Origin: Pseudanabaena sp.
GTDB lineage: Bacteria; Cyanobacteriota; Cyanobacteriia; Pseudanabaenales; Pseudanabaenaceae
Assembly: GCA_003249035.1 (NCBI GenBank)
Contig: QBMK01000007.1
Location: 62,001 to 126,000 of the forward strand
Length of the DNA: 64,000 nt
Direction of reading: 5' to 3'
Shown in pieces: positions 13,201 to 20,071 of the stretch (position 1 is the stretch's first letter; each line of letters begins with the position of its first letter). The notes under the pieces are model-generated. The model was not told where the DNA came from and ran no database searches. It was given only the letters and a program-made list of their open reading frames with translations. The position numbers and the translations under genes are program-made.

Positions 13201-13741
13201 GTTTGCAACGGGTCCCTATGCTTCTACAGGACCTTCTTATCTAAGTTCAAATCCTGCTAATGGATTTAATAGTGATATAACAACAATTTTCTTCAATCCT
13301 TTGGCTCCTACTGCATCTAATATGTCTGGATTTGACCTTCGCTATCAATCTGTAACTTTGGGAAGTCAAAGGCTAGCGTACTTCTCCCCACCGATTCGTC
13401 TATGGGGATATGATGTAGGTCTGCTGACACAACAACCTGAGCGCTTTGCTGTCCCCATTGCTGGTTCGAATGAGTTCTTTAGAGAAATCAGTGCTGACGA
13501 TCCTTGGGTTGAGTCGTTGCTCTGTGCCTTGGAGCCAATCGATCCAACAGCAACTAATGTGGCTGCTCCTGGTGCAATTAATGTTGGTAGACCGAAAAAA
13601 GAAGGTGCTGCTCCGCCTGAATATGTCAGACGCGCTTTGCGTGGCAGCGATCGCCGAGCTGCTTGTGATGCTCCAAAGTACGGTAAAGTACCACCGGTAT
13701 TACCAACTGATAATACTATCCCAGTTGGTGTGTATGAATAA
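4286..13741 (+). CDS. hpsA: Hormogonium polysaccharide protein HpsA, giant form
   Basis: A 3151-residue protein when started at the ATG at 4286; a TTG four codons upstream is possible. A basic N-terminus precedes one hydrophobic helix at about residues 57-76, set up like a prepilin (AAG then FVLPTVVLV) but with Thr instead of the usual Glu at position 5. The rest is a very long Ser/Thr/Asn-rich extracytoplasmic region. A Thr-Pro repeat spans residues 1977-2018 (10214-10339). After it come three diverged copies of a TTYYVxxxxATxxxLSATLxGTPI-like module. The C-terminus contains PEYVRRALRGSDRRAACD, as I recall for HpsA proteins. HpsA is needed for surface motility and polysaccharide release in Nostoc hormogonia. 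Linkage to pseudopilin genes directly downstream supports the call. It appears longer than the HpsA proteins I know. Confidence 0.82.
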   Translation: MSDSKQSRKINRFFAEFIAKLRKWLNKLGSPIRISRRFVRQLLGATKNQRKGGAAGFVLPTVVLVTLVVTLLVVTTVSTSSKRAETAASGRVEAVFQSAGKAVIDRAIAKIDGLFSDGKLPRTTPTELTLDSVITSDSGKYTLSDETRLQLVYDFKSPTLQVPDGKINYTNSQIENKEYVSTAWKFPIDTDNNGLFDSYGLYSILFRTRPPSVSDRPVIALESRALPMDETTLSGACVATGGVTNIAGDGGWTISSDNTLRKSIFVYAVTVPIKDSESFPTDPILRQNYEVYNGVNSISAVELQQDRARSPQNNNAVFFEGDTELVNIATFRLNGRIYSAGNLMVGAAQSNPITLYQVSSSGGTAANGVTADPNLFGSCYYLKKNSEIVVAGNVVEGDAVISDTASLSNTAAKVNVHLFRGAGVPPVATVLGSTGIKQLDETNQSVNSTVAGNLSSDLALNDFAFNNRIGALVDAAVALRGQASVSFPLPANFGTSNLSYVGVKDPTSVQQDLVNRIKDEALSSQPEVNTARRAAYAAYFGERIRKVSFREVPFGQVDPLLPPSLTPIPGSDATQPPELAPPIRWMLPIYANANFGKSIGAFNLGSGAGFDVNAVNNRAVAILDAATGFTLLNTTPSRLDLSAGDPTNVATGNEKMIGDRILVGNGLPAKWLKFNTITNVLEFIGGSESNPISNNSSVFWNDPDEGTSGTEPRYRETRAIPLSNLGVSDRGGFWEISATLDPAVTDPLNPAALTPDTSPRVGGLRVVTNAGIYSSLPTKTFLPRFRTGVPDNRTSATASVISIDESSVPLWNGRPIDNPITDIDETKFAQVSGCSATSTAPDKGCTDDGRNYVVWPDSMPMTNSDTTDARKGDLQMRATAVYHYKFDAYNPIGAPTNYQTPIACVSSYYDPSTPTTAKNASTAPWNNAVGGRSNNGLVYTVDRTASSTDVSFSGIAYDAASGLFYNTSVSTPATGVFKFNNIARDPSFGTNTSNPYGERLAYQANLIFPNGRFANEPLREVLKKIIVDKAVTNAPAAGLTLPQQSTLDSNLCALQILDGTVTLANTSSTSANITLSPLTLLEIPHGTFRESSFLDGREVKSLNRNESLTEGANGNSANGLASAAKNRGDIYDLEVEQRQPLEIRATDIDFDRLRGSKVTGGNNTGVPTDYLLPYSGIVYATREDALEDRSYFSRATAAQTCPNPTALNPNPNPKVPAIDDPCPTSDDVRKNLSSTDFLLDPTRKPSSIRLINGYRLWRSSLNTANLNLPNNVAVSSTTYASFPWTEATKGEKGLTLVSNLPVYVKAQFDPTQTFTASPTDETNTTIPGFNKHTKQEFTKLLKEDTADLTNVWSNFYERHANNGANDKLDPNFACRPSSNPNCTVGDQWRPATVLADAVTVLSANFRDGYRTDGDYDLRNNSNTSTSLNWQSQLNPIAEKIKDSSYVIDSRRIGFFNNSFVTSSNWLSATNSDGLTGTTSPLWMGNPNATIPVNGNLASYNANGVSPVQRRLNFNEYGMEICRKIPLSECTFSDWVKDGAGTTVLPTATTAAPTPPTSNGAPRYVSPVDSRYARRVSFLRFDDLYKDGNQQLIFSNSCPSNNASLTWPLVIGVSSGDSAAGYTYPQILGGLTGPFDLTTGVRRNSYGTVPCPEQGTTISLGGDVNLVEGRRRDQNINLLNGNVLQTLEAQLGSDSLPVPDFLNATSVTNANDTPTSTVPPLPTNRGNRSTNNAVYRRFDFTVSIADRSILPAGQSARVRVTVIPTTAVPGEIGPVTGLPTSGLPITFPSMADSIATAQTKADYVNRLYNPNPQALSLNTPTLVNIQSGAGGSVTVAPTAISSPIAVPANGGQYPRLRVGTSTGLNNGSLETVNPEDAVCPVNQYCTVVTWTGPTNTTSDPQTKTLSVLVVRDSANESTGNATDDFIIRIDNLKAPLVGYGIRQVTGRIQPANEVPGCGTGTTFTNNDDRIIAPVACATPTPTPTPTPTPTITPTPTPTPTPTPTPTPTPTPTPTPTPTPIIIQTLPSFPRYSFSHGAFGLPFSLINSPAAAYPYYHASGDTTFRGFQPPSLTVPVAGSEVGRYVWGNDILVDGVNGDLTQNAGESDRVFPDLPPRPQTLGEVPMLPGNLAAAAAAADQMTTTRPSSVDRALWYRTSNSDSNYMGESVNISVGSGNLFINNPSFPNIGTGPSNLSSTGRLVLPDTDCIDINTGLVDALCSSKTYTFGNNAPTDATSNLLNLNLPYNPHYPSDAAGATGTSSTQPASAFAVCGGTGRSFGYQSIERAGQTNITGTGCVPTTAIAPPTNRPDEAIRNFLGTTTTGGVSGALTGGTGLRSAKLIPGNTGADAFVGLVPDSSSSSTNVDVNGQPIATSTGKGTIAFTVNASTDTLTAFQPNPPSAPVPDFVFTNGQKITLYANGGSTLPSPLVSAPLTPYYVRDVDATGKIFRLATTLGGPAIDITDIGDGNNNNFGIGIDLSLRATNTYANNRVHVYNLAPSNLINDKNVLGTAIGGSRTLAGTLTLRANCVTVNTATGADIPSTCSPTSIRRGPSPVFILMGDAGEDYVLNGLRVRLDGVNPNDVFWVFPRTDTPLATVSANANVNTATGVITVANSYSAGKPVVVSGTNIPAPLSAGTTYYVTNPTATTLQLSATLRGTPITFSPIVGTVNLTIGSESNLAFVSQLVSKETSFTPANVDIAANAISYTASNVLTDAFVNGEQVTVLPPPVPGTIPAGLTPGTTYFVVGANATRFSLSATLNGTPIDITSTGTAPFTVATATNSSRPANPNIVTGNFIGSIPTINSSASNTTKLAVKDANSSFRGVRFLGFFGTTSTINTSTLFTAMTSVDQPALLPVLQLQAPNGTLGSLNQPGAGSGVSGTNGTPTSTTGQWTIRPTKTEVNVYFVAGSTPSRNRVSYTLSNTVNTIAGIAAGTPVTNAGETGGGLPNFIRLLENWQNVPLKILGGFIQNTKSKFATGPYASTGPSYLSSNPANGFNSDITTIFFNPLAPTASNMSGFDLRYQSVTLGSQRLAYFSPPIRLWGYDVGLLTQQPERFAVPIAGSNEFFREISADDPWVESLLCALEPIDPTATNVAAPGAINVGRPKKEGAAPPEYVRRALRGSDRRAACDAPKYGKVPPVLPTDNTIPVGVYE
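10214..10339 (+). repeat. ACACCN hexanucleotide tract coding a Thr-Pro linker
   Basis: Inside hpsA, 42 codons alternate ACA/ACG/ACT and CCA/CCG/CCC-type codons to give an almost pure (Thr-Pro)n run with one Thr-Ile break. It separates the N-terminal two thirds from the C-terminal third. Such runs act as stiff extended spacers in surface proteins. The low complexity leaves other frames open on both strands, which creates false ORFs (His-Gln rich on plus, Val-Gly rich on minus). Confidence 0.9.
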
Positions 13742-13878
13742 AAAGCCCTTAATTCCTACCCATTCTCCTGTACGAGAAAGAGATAATAGGACATTGTTAG
13801 CTTTGCTTTCTAACTTTAAACTATTAAAATCTATTAAACTTTAATTGCGTTTTCCTTGTTCTTTGATGATGGTGGATT

Positions 13879-14718
13879 ATGTTAAATCTAAATTGCAAAT
13901 CTGTGGATGATAAGTCTCGCAACCTCCATATTGCCGCCCCCTCTTTTGCGAGTTATCTGTCCAATATCCTCAAGACAAGGAAATCGATTGAGTTGGAAGA
14001 GGCTGGCTTCACCTTGCTAGAGTCACTGGTGGCGGCAGCGGTAGTCGGTATTTTGATAGTGTCGATCGCGCCGATGGTCGCATTATCCACTTCAGCAAGA
14101 GTGAATGCCAGAAGGATCGATCAGGCGACTCAAGCAGCAAGGTCATATATTGATGCTGTTAGAGGTGGAGTCATTGACGTTACTAACTTCCCAAACACTC
14201 TAGTTATAAGTAAGGCAAATGCTCAAGCTCAATATGTATTTGAAGATCCAGCTGCTCCACTCGATCCAACTAAAACGGTTCAGCCACCAACTATTGCTAG
14301 TTTTCCACCTAACAAAATTTGCGAAAATAGCGTTGTAACTAACGCAGATAATGTTCCGGGAGGAATAGTTCCAGCTATCTGCGTAGATGCTAACGGCAAT
14401 GGTTTTAGTATCAACGATCCACAGGACTTCTTTATCCAACCAATGCGAAGTGGCCCCCTTAAATCAGTTCCAACCGTAGCTACTGACCTCAGAAATCAAG
14501 GTTTCTGGTTAGCAATTAGAGTTTATCGCGCCGATGCGCTTGCGGGACCTGGACCGCTTAGAACTGGCACAGAGTCTACATGTGTTCAGAGCAAATCACC
14601 ATTTGCAAGCACAGGGTCGAGCACCTGCCCGATTGTGACAATGCGATCGCAGATTTTTCTGCCTACAGTCAATCCCAAAAATATTGATGACGTCAAAAAA
14701 GGCATTGGTTCAAACTAA
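13879..14718 (+). CDS. hpsB: Pseudopilin HpsB
   Basis: A 279-residue prepilin-like protein. A long leader ends at EAG43, followed by FTLLE with Glu at position 5 of the predicted mature protein and a hydrophobic helix (SLVAAAVVGILIVSIAPMVA). This is the class III signal processed by prepilin peptidase PilD. The C-terminal domain is about 200 residues, with Cys residues that could form disulfides and an ICVDANGNGFSI segment. It lies 137 nt after hpsA and 21 nt before hpsC. In Nostoc, hpsBCD encode pseudopilins of a type II secretion-like machine for polysaccharide release. The gene order matches, so the symbol is reasonably safe. Confidence 0.8.
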   Translation: MLNLNCKSVDDKSRNLHIAAPSFASYLSNILKTRKSIELEEAGFTLLESLVAAAVVGILIVSIAPMVALSTSARVNARRIDQATQAARSYIDAVRGGVIDVTNFPNTLVISKANAQAQYVFEDPAAPLDPTKTVQPPTIASFPPNKICENSVVTNADNVPGGIVPAICVDANGNGFSINDPQDFFIQPMRSGPLKSVPTVATDLRNQGFWLAIRVYRADALAGPGPLRTGTESTCVQSKSPFASTGSSTCPIVTMRSQIFLPTVNPKNIDDVKKGIGSN

Positions 14719-14739
14719 TCAAGCAAGGCAATCTGTCCT

Positions 14740-16137
14740 ATGAAAAAACCTCTCCATAAAATCGTGACATTTCTGAAGCGCAAAGGTATATTGCGATTGC
14801 CAAAATCTCGACATAGTCAAGGTTTTGCATCTGGGTTTACCTTGATTGAGTTGTTAGTGTCGGCACTGATTGCCTCGGTTTTGGTTTCTATTATGTTGGC
14901 ATTTCTGGTCGGTGTGCTAGAAAGCGATCGGAAAGAGACAGTTAAGACCAATGCTCAAGAAGAACTTCAAGCTGCAATTAGTTACATATCTGATGATCTT
15001 CAAGAAGCGATCTATATTTACGGTGCAGCTGGAATCGTTGGAATCAACGATAAACTCCCGCATACCCAAATCACAAATCCCAGTAGTGAATGTAATCCTA
15101 CAACTAACACATGCACTCCAATCTTAGTTTTTTGGAAAAGATCTGCATTTAATCCTGACGCAACTGCAAGATATAGTGCAAATGCAACATCTGAAATTAT
15201 TGGCTGTATGCCTTATGGCGATACTCCAGCATCATCACTAGCACAATTGACAGCTTGTCGGGCTAATAGTCAGGCGAATAATAGAGCTTTTGGTAGAGAC
15301 TCATATACCTATTCGCTTGTAGCCTATTATCTCAAAAACGATACTGCAAATCCAGTAAATAGTGGCTGGTCAAATACTGCTCGGATTTTGAGATGGGAGA
15401 TCAAAGATGGCTATGTGGCTTATTGCGCCTCTCCAGTACCTAATGGCTCTGCTAGCATCACTAAAAATCCTGCTACTAACGCAATTACTAGTCCTGCTGG
15501 TTGTCCTGCGGTTGCAAATCTAAGCTTTAGAGCGAATTCTCCGCTCATATTACTTCCTATACCTTTGGCTGATCCCAATGTTTACTTTGTGCTACCATCA
15601 ACAGGCTTTAATCGACCTGACTTCAAGACAGATGGGGGGCTACTCTCGTGGCAGAAGTTTGATAACTACGATTTTAGTGCCAATCCATTTGTAACTCTTG
15701 TAGACTTTATGGATGACACAGACTTCAATGGAACAGTACAAGGAGGGAACGCTGTAGCAACAGGGACAATACCAGCAGCAACTGGTGTACCTAGAATTAC
15801 TATTGGTAGGAATGATGCTTCCAATAGAAATCTAGATTGTGATGATCCTTCTGTAGGAGTCGGTACAACAGATCCAGTAAATAACATCACGCAACGAGTT
15901 CCTGCTGATTTCGCTAACTCAGATGGCAGTAATCCTTCTCGTCTAAGTAGTTTTTATGCTTGTATTTCGCCAAATACAGTTACCGCAAGAATATTCATGC
16001 GTGGTAATGCGATCGCGCGGTTGACTTCTCCAGCGATCGATAGAGCGAGGAGAACGCCAAACGTAAATAATATTACGTTTTTCCCAACTGCTGATGTACG
16101 AAGCTTTGGGCGAAGTCAAATCGGTTTAGGTAAGTAG
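14740..16137 (+). CDS. hpsC: Pseudopilin HpsC
   Basis: A 465-residue prepilin-type protein with leader and cleavage motif SG32 then FTLIE, and a hydrophobic segment LLVSALIASVLVSIMLAFLVGV. It is much longer than a usual minor pilin; the soluble part (about 400 residues) is Asn/Thr/Ser-rich and carries several Cys pairs. It starts 21 nt after hpsB, and the next pseudopilin gene begins 7 nt after its stop, so these genes are probably cotranscribed. Size and order match HpsC. The protein should sit in the inner membrane as an initiator or tip-type pseudopilin; that is family knowledge, not visible here. Confidence 0.8.
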   Translation: MKKPLHKIVTFLKRKGILRLPKSRHSQGFASGFTLIELLVSALIASVLVSIMLAFLVGVLESDRKETVKTNAQEELQAAISYISDDLQEAIYIYGAAGIVGINDKLPHTQITNPSSECNPTTNTCTPILVFWKRSAFNPDATARYSANATSEIIGCMPYGDTPASSLAQLTACRANSQANNRAFGRDSYTYSLVAYYLKNDTANPVNSGWSNTARILRWEIKDGYVAYCASPVPNGSASITKNPATNAITSPAGCPAVANLSFRANSPLILLPIPLADPNVYFVLPSTGFNRPDFKTDGGLLSWQKFDNYDFSANPFVTLVDFMDDTDFNGTVQGGNAVATGTIPAATGVPRITIGRNDASNRNLDCDDPSVGVGTTDPVNNITQRVPADFANSDGSNPSRLSSFYACISPNTVTARIFMRGNAIARLTSPAIDRARRTPNVNNITFFPTADVRSFGRSQIGLGK

Positions 16138-16144
16138 TAATAAG

Positions 16145-16873
16145 GTGAAATCAAAAAAAATGTTTACTTCCAATTTTTTTAGTAACCTTCCTAGAAATTT
16201 GTCAAACTTCTTCCGAAGATTGATTGCCACAAATCAGCGTAAATTTCTAGCATTTACAACTCCCAAAAAACGCCGCGATCGCTATTCTAAATCTCTAGGT
16301 TTCACGCTTATAGAGGTTCTAGTAGTTATGATCATGGTGGGCATCCTCAGTGCGATCGCGGCTCCATCTTGGCTTGGTTTTGTCAATAACCAGCGCATTA
16401 ACGCTTCTCAAACCAATATCTTCCAAGCGATTAAAGGTGCCCAATCAGATGCAAAAATCCGTAGTAATAACAGTAGTAGACCCAGAATTTCTTTTACTCT
16501 TAACCAAACTAACAGTGCTTTTAGACTAGACAATGTAAGGACTAATGCTTATAGGTTAAATGGTATACGAACTGATAAATTAGGGCTTGGTGGTCAACAA
16601 TCTCTGGAGCCAGGAGTAACGATCTCCAGCATAACTCCGAACACTCTTCTTACTGTTCCTATTTCTCCTCCTAATTTTCTTGCTACCGATCCTGATGTTG
16701 GCAAACCCTATATCGAGTTTGATTCACGAGGGCTTGTATACGATCCTAATAATCAAATGACTTATCCTATTTGCATTAATTTATCAGTATCTAACAGCCC
16801 TAAAGTTAGATGGATTGCTATTAAAACTATACTTGGAGCCGTTGTAACAGGTTCTGAAGGCAATTGCTTATAG
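16145..16873 (+). CDS. GspH-type pseudopilin, first of a tandem pair (HpsD-like)
   Basis: A 242-residue protein beginning with GTG at 16145; an ATG five codons later is an alternative. The leader of 52 residues is basic and long, followed by FTLIE and a helix ending in GILSAIAAPSWLGFVNN. This is a GspH/FimT-type prepilin. The mature N-terminal region is nearly the same as that of the following gene (PSWLGFVNNQRxN shared), whereas the globular parts differ. It starts 7 nt after hpsC. One of this pair should correspond to hpsD of Nostoc, but I cannot decide which. Confidence 0.8.
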   Translation: MKSKKMFTSNFFSNLPRNLSNFFRRLIATNQRKFLAFTTPKKRRDRYSKSLGFTLIEVLVVMIMVGILSAIAAPSWLGFVNNQRINASQTNIFQAIKGAQSDAKIRSNNSSRPRISFTLNQTNSAFRLDNVRTNAYRLNGIRTDKLGLGGQQSLEPGVTISSITPNTLLTVPISPPNFLATDPDVGKPYIEFDSRGLVYDPNNQMTYPICINLSVSNSPKVRWIAIKTILGAVVTGSEGNCL

Positions 16874-16930
16874 GAATATACGCAATTATCAAAAAATATT
16901 ATAATTGCCAGATAATTATAGTTAAAAGTC

Positions 16931-17521
16931 ATGATACGGATTGTGAAAGGTTATCCAAAGCGAAGGCACGATCGCCGTTCTGCAATCATTGGGTTTACCC
17001 TGATCGAAGTCCTTGTCGTGATGGCAATGATTGGAATTTTGTCTGCGATCGCCGCACCATCTTGGCTAGGTTTTGTGAATAACCAAAGGCTTAACTCCGC
17101 TCAAAGTCAAGCACTTAGTACTCTGCGCTTAGCTCAAAGTAACGCTAAACGCACTCAGGTCATGTGGCAAGCAACTTTTAGAAATATGCCTAACTTTGCC
17201 CAATACGCAGTACACCAAGCTCCGCCATCATCAATGACTAAGGCATATTGGGACAATCTACCTTGGCAAAATTTTGATGAGGGAGTGCGAATTGTTGAGA
17301 ATACGGAAGCGCAACCTAGGACAACATTTACACAGCTTACGGCAGTTCCAGATCCAAACGTATATCGTGTTCAGTTTAAATCTCAGGGAAATCCCAATGG
17401 TCTGGGTGAGATGGGAAGAATAACTTTTGTGGGTAGATCTGGCGATCGTAAAAAATGCGTAATTATTTCGACATTACTAGGCGCAATGCGTCAAGCGGAA
17501 AACTCAGACTGCAACCAATGA
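16931..17521 (+). CDS. GspH-type pseudopilin, second of a tandem pair (HpsD-like)
   Basis: A 196-residue prepilin with a short basic leader (21 residues, ending IIG), then FTLIEVLVVMAMIGILSAIA and PSWLGFVNNQR. The C-terminus ends with a KKCVIISTLLGAMRQAENSDC segment that resembles the end of the preceding paralogue. Fifty-seven nucleotides separate the two genes. The pair probably arose by tandem duplication with divergence of the globular domain. It likely closes the hps unit, since the next gene is of an unrelated type. Confidence 0.8.
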   Translation: MIRIVKGYPKRRHDRRSAIIGFTLIEVLVVMAMIGILSAIAAPSWLGFVNNQRLNSAQSQALSTLRLAQSNAKRTQVMWQATFRNMPNFAQYAVHQAPPSSMTKAYWDNLPWQNFDEGVRIVENTEAQPRTTFTQLTAVPDPNVYRVQFKSQGNPNGLGEMGRITFVGRSGDRKKCVIISTLLGAMRQAENSDCNQ

Positions 17522-17533
17522 TAGAATCTCGCA

Positions 17534-18409
17534 ATGATCGATAACATCTGTAAATTTCTTGCCGAGACCTTCTCCAACGACTTTGCGAGCTGGATATTAG
17601 GAAAATCCATTACTCTAACCAAACTTGAACCATCGGAACTCTCAGTCGAGCCGATCCGCGCTGACTCAATTATATTTCTAGAATCAACTGAACTGATCCT
17701 GCATATTGAATTTCAAACCGAACCAAATAGAACTATTCCCTTTCGTATGGCTGACTATCGACTGCGGCTATATCGGAGATTTCCTGAAAGGGAGATTCAT
17801 CAAGTAGTTATTTACCTCACCCCCAGCCAATCACCCTTAGTTTATGAAAACACATTCAATTTAAGAGAACTAAATCATCAATTCAACGTAATCCGTCTCT
17901 GGGAGCAGCCAACCGAAATATTTCAAAAATATGCGGGGCTTTTACCATTTGCTACACTATCCCAGACCGACAACCCCGAAGAAACATTAAGAAAAGTTGC
18001 AAGGCAAATTGAAAATATTACCGATAAGCAAGTCCAAAGTAATGTAGCCGCCTCGACAGCTATAATATCTGGTATAGCCCTAAACAAAGAAATCATCCAA
18101 AGACTTTTAAGGAGCGAAATCATGAAAGAATCAGTGATTTATCAAGAAATTCTGCTTGAAGGCAAGGCTGAAGGCAAAGCTGAAGGCAAAGCTGAAGGCA
18201 AGGCTGAAGGCATAGCTGAAGGTAAGACTAATGCAAGAAACCAAATCGCCATAAACATGATGCGTTCCAACGTTTCCATTGATTTAGTTGCCCAGTTTAC
18301 AGGGTTAACCCTAAAACAAGTTAAAAAACTACAACTCATCCAGACAAAACAGTCCCAGATTCCTAATGCGTCAAAAGTAAAGCGTTCCTCAAAAAAACTA
18401 AAAGAATAG
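17534..18409 (+). CDS. Rpn/PD-(D/E)XK nuclease-family protein
   Basis: A 291-residue protein. The N-terminal part (MIDNICKFLAE, EPIRADSIIFLES, LILHIEFQTEPN, PFRMADYRLRLYRRF) matches the cyanobacterial Rpn-like, transposase-associated PD-(D/E)XK nuclease group. Asp in RADSI and Glu-x-Gln in HIEFQ fit the usual D...ExQ active-site pattern. Near residues 209-232 an AEGK-type repeat is encoded by six 12-nt units, then comes a short helical C-terminus with a helix-turn-helix-like SIDLVAQFTGLTLKQVKKLQ. These genes are multicopy and mobile in cyanobacteria; their biological role is poorly known. It follows the pseudopilins by 12 nt but is unlikely to be functionally related to them. Confidence 0.8.
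   Translation: MIDNICKFLAETFSNDFASWILGKSITLTKLEPSELSVEPIRADSIIFLESTELILHIEFQTEPNRTIPFRMADYRLRLYRRFPEREIHQVVIYLTPSQSPLVYENTFNLRELNHQFNVIRLWEQPTEIFQKYAGLLPFATLSQTDNPEETLRKVARQIENITDKQVQSNVAASTAIISGIALNKEIIQRLLRSEIMKESVIYQEILLEGKAEGKAEGKAEGKAEGIAEGKTNARNQIAINMMRSNVSIDLVAQFTGLTLKQVKKLQLIQTKQSQIPNASKVKRSSKKLKE
18158..18229 (+). repeat. Six tandem 12-nt units within the Rpn-like gene
   Basis: Unit consensus GAAGGCAAGGCT, copies at 18158, 18170, 18182, 18194, 18206 and 18218; the last two are slightly changed. It encodes (Glu-Gly-Lys-Ala)n. Being in frame and a multiple of three, copy number can change by slippage without breaking the protein. Confidence 0.95.
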
Positions 18410-18435
18410 ATGCGGTGCTTTGTGCCGCATCTATT
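18405..18435. terminator. Convergent stem-loop terminator
   Basis: Perfect 11-bp arms AATAGATGCGG and CCGCATCTATT surround a 9-nt loop. It overlaps the Rpn-like stop codon and lies just past the ubiD stop, so it can serve both converging genes. Confidence 0.65.
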
Positions 18436-18443
18436 AAGATTAT

Positions 18444-19961
18444 CTAGCGAATGTCATAACCAAACAAATTAGGATCCGCTCCGTCAAGTTTTAAATCAGC
18501 TAAACCGTATTCAGACCAACGGCGCGTTACCATATCCGCCACATCAGGATCGCTCTCTAACGGATCTCCCCAATCGCGATCGGTTTCAGGGTAGATTTTA
18601 GTCGTAGCATCAATGCCCATACGTCCGCCGAGACCTTCCTTCTCACAGGCAAAATCAAGGCTATCAAAGGGATTGTCGGGCAGAATAAATACATCGCGAG
18701 TGGGGTCAACTTTGGAACTCAATGCCCAAACTACTAAACGTGGATCGCGAATATTAATAGTGTGGTCAACGACGATCACAAATTTGGTATATGTAAATTG
18801 TGGTAAAGCGCTCCAGAATGCGAGGGCGGCACGTCTAGCTTGCCCAGGATAAGCCTTTTTGATCGAGATAATCGCTGCTTTATAGGAAAGCGCTTCCATT
18901 GGCAAGAAGAAATCGGTGATTTCGGAAACCTGTTGCCGAAGGATCGGGGTATAGATTCGATTTAACGCGATCGCGATCATCGCTTCTTCTTTGGGAGGTA
19001 AGCCGCTAAAGGTGGTCAGATAGATCGGATCTTTGCGGTGAGTCATGCAATTGAATCGAATCAGTGGCGCTTGATCGTTAATACCGCCGTAATAGCCCAT
19101 GTGATCGCCAAATGGCCCATCAGTTCCAACTTCATGGGGGGTAATCGTTCCTTCTAAAACATATTCCGCACAAGCGGGAACTTCTAAATTAAGGGTTTTA
19201 CACTTAGTAAGCTGTACGCCTTCATTGCCATAGAGTCCCGCAAAAATCCATTCTGATAGATCTATAGGAATGGGAGTTGCAGCCGCCATGATCAGAACTG
19301 GATCGACCCCGATCGCGATCGCAATTTCGAGCTTCTTTCCTGCTTCAGTCGCTTTGCGTAAATGTCTTGCGCCACCACGTACTGACAGCCATTGCACCGT
19401 CATCGTGTTTTTAGATTGCTGTTGCAAGCGATATACACCGACATTGGGAATGCCATTCTCGACATCTCTGGTGATTACTAGGGCAAGAGTCACTGCCCGA
19501 CCACCATCTTTAGGATAGGGCTTGAGAATGGGAATCTGATCGAGATCGACATCATCACCATGCAAGACGACTTCTTGACAAGGTGCATTGCCAAAGAGAA
19601 CTTTTTGAGGACGGGACTTAACTACATCAAAGAGAATCTTGCCGAACTCGATCGCTTGAGAGATTTTCTTCGGTGGTTTTGGGCTTTGTAGTTTTCCTAA
19701 TTTTACGCCGAGTACTTCTAATTCCGATTGTTCTTTCATGCCCATTGCCCAGCAGACGCGCTCCACTGTACCCAATAGATTTACAGCAACTGGAGTTTTG
19801 TAACCCTTGACATTCTCGAATAGCAGTGCTGGTCCCGCCGACTGTAAAAGACGATTGCTAATTTCTGCAATTTCTAATTCAGGATCGACAAGGGCTTTAA
19901 CGCGATGAAGTTGTTTGCGCTCTTCGAGCAGATTGAGAAACGATCGCAGGTCACGGGTCAT
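18444..19961 (-). CDS. ubiD: UbiD-family decarboxylase
   Basis: A 505-residue enzyme of the UbiD family, which uses prenylated FMN to decarboxylate aromatic or unsaturated acids. In cyanobacteria the member of this length is assigned to removal of the carboxyl group of 4-hydroxy-3-solanesylbenzoate in plastoquinone synthesis. Recognisable are the N-terminal RDLRSFLNLLEE, the central EVGTDGPFGDHMGYYGG signature and the C-terminal GIDATTKIYPETDRDWGDP region. The length fits the family. It is transcribed toward the Rpn-like gene and ends at a shared stem-loop. No prenyltransferase (ubiX) partner is visible in the window. Confidence 0.88.
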   Translation of the reverse strand: MTRDLRSFLNLLEERKQLHRVKALVDPELEIAEISNRLLQSAGPALLFENVKGYKTPVAVNLLGTVERVCWAMGMKEQSELEVLGVKLGKLQSPKPPKKISQAIEFGKILFDVVKSRPQKVLFGNAPCQEVVLHGDDVDLDQIPILKPYPKDGGRAVTLALVITRDVENGIPNVGVYRLQQQSKNTMTVQWLSVRGGARHLRKATEAGKKLEIAIAIGVDPVLIMAAATPIPIDLSEWIFAGLYGNEGVQLTKCKTLNLEVPACAEYVLEGTITPHEVGTDGPFGDHMGYYGGINDQAPLIRFNCMTHRKDPIYLTTFSGLPPKEEAMIAIALNRIYTPILRQQVSEITDFFLPMEALSYKAAIISIKKAYPGQARRAALAFWSALPQFTYTKFVIVVDHTINIRDPRLVVWALSSKVDPTRDVFILPDNPFDSLDFACEKEGLGGRMGIDATTKIYPETDRDWGDPLESDPDVADMVTRRWSEYGLADLKLDGADPNLFGYDIR

Positions 19962-20034
19962 AGGAATTTAATGGTGCTTTGGCAATTAGTCAGTAGCTTA
20001 TTGTAACTAAATGTTACGCCTCCCAATCCAAAAA

Positions 20035-20071
20035 AAGAGGAAAGGCGGCGCGAAGCGCCGCCTTTCCTCTT
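20035..20071. terminator. GC-core stem-loop downstream of the TPR gene
   Basis: A 17-bp perfect stem with a GAA loop; the central 19 nt (20044-20062) read GGCGGCGCGAAGCGCCGCC, outer arms AAGAGGAAA and TTTCCTCTT. On the minus strand it follows the TPR gene stop by a few bases and ends in a T-rich stretch (AAAAAAA on plus at 20030-20036). It is one of four places in the window with this core. Confidence 0.8.
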
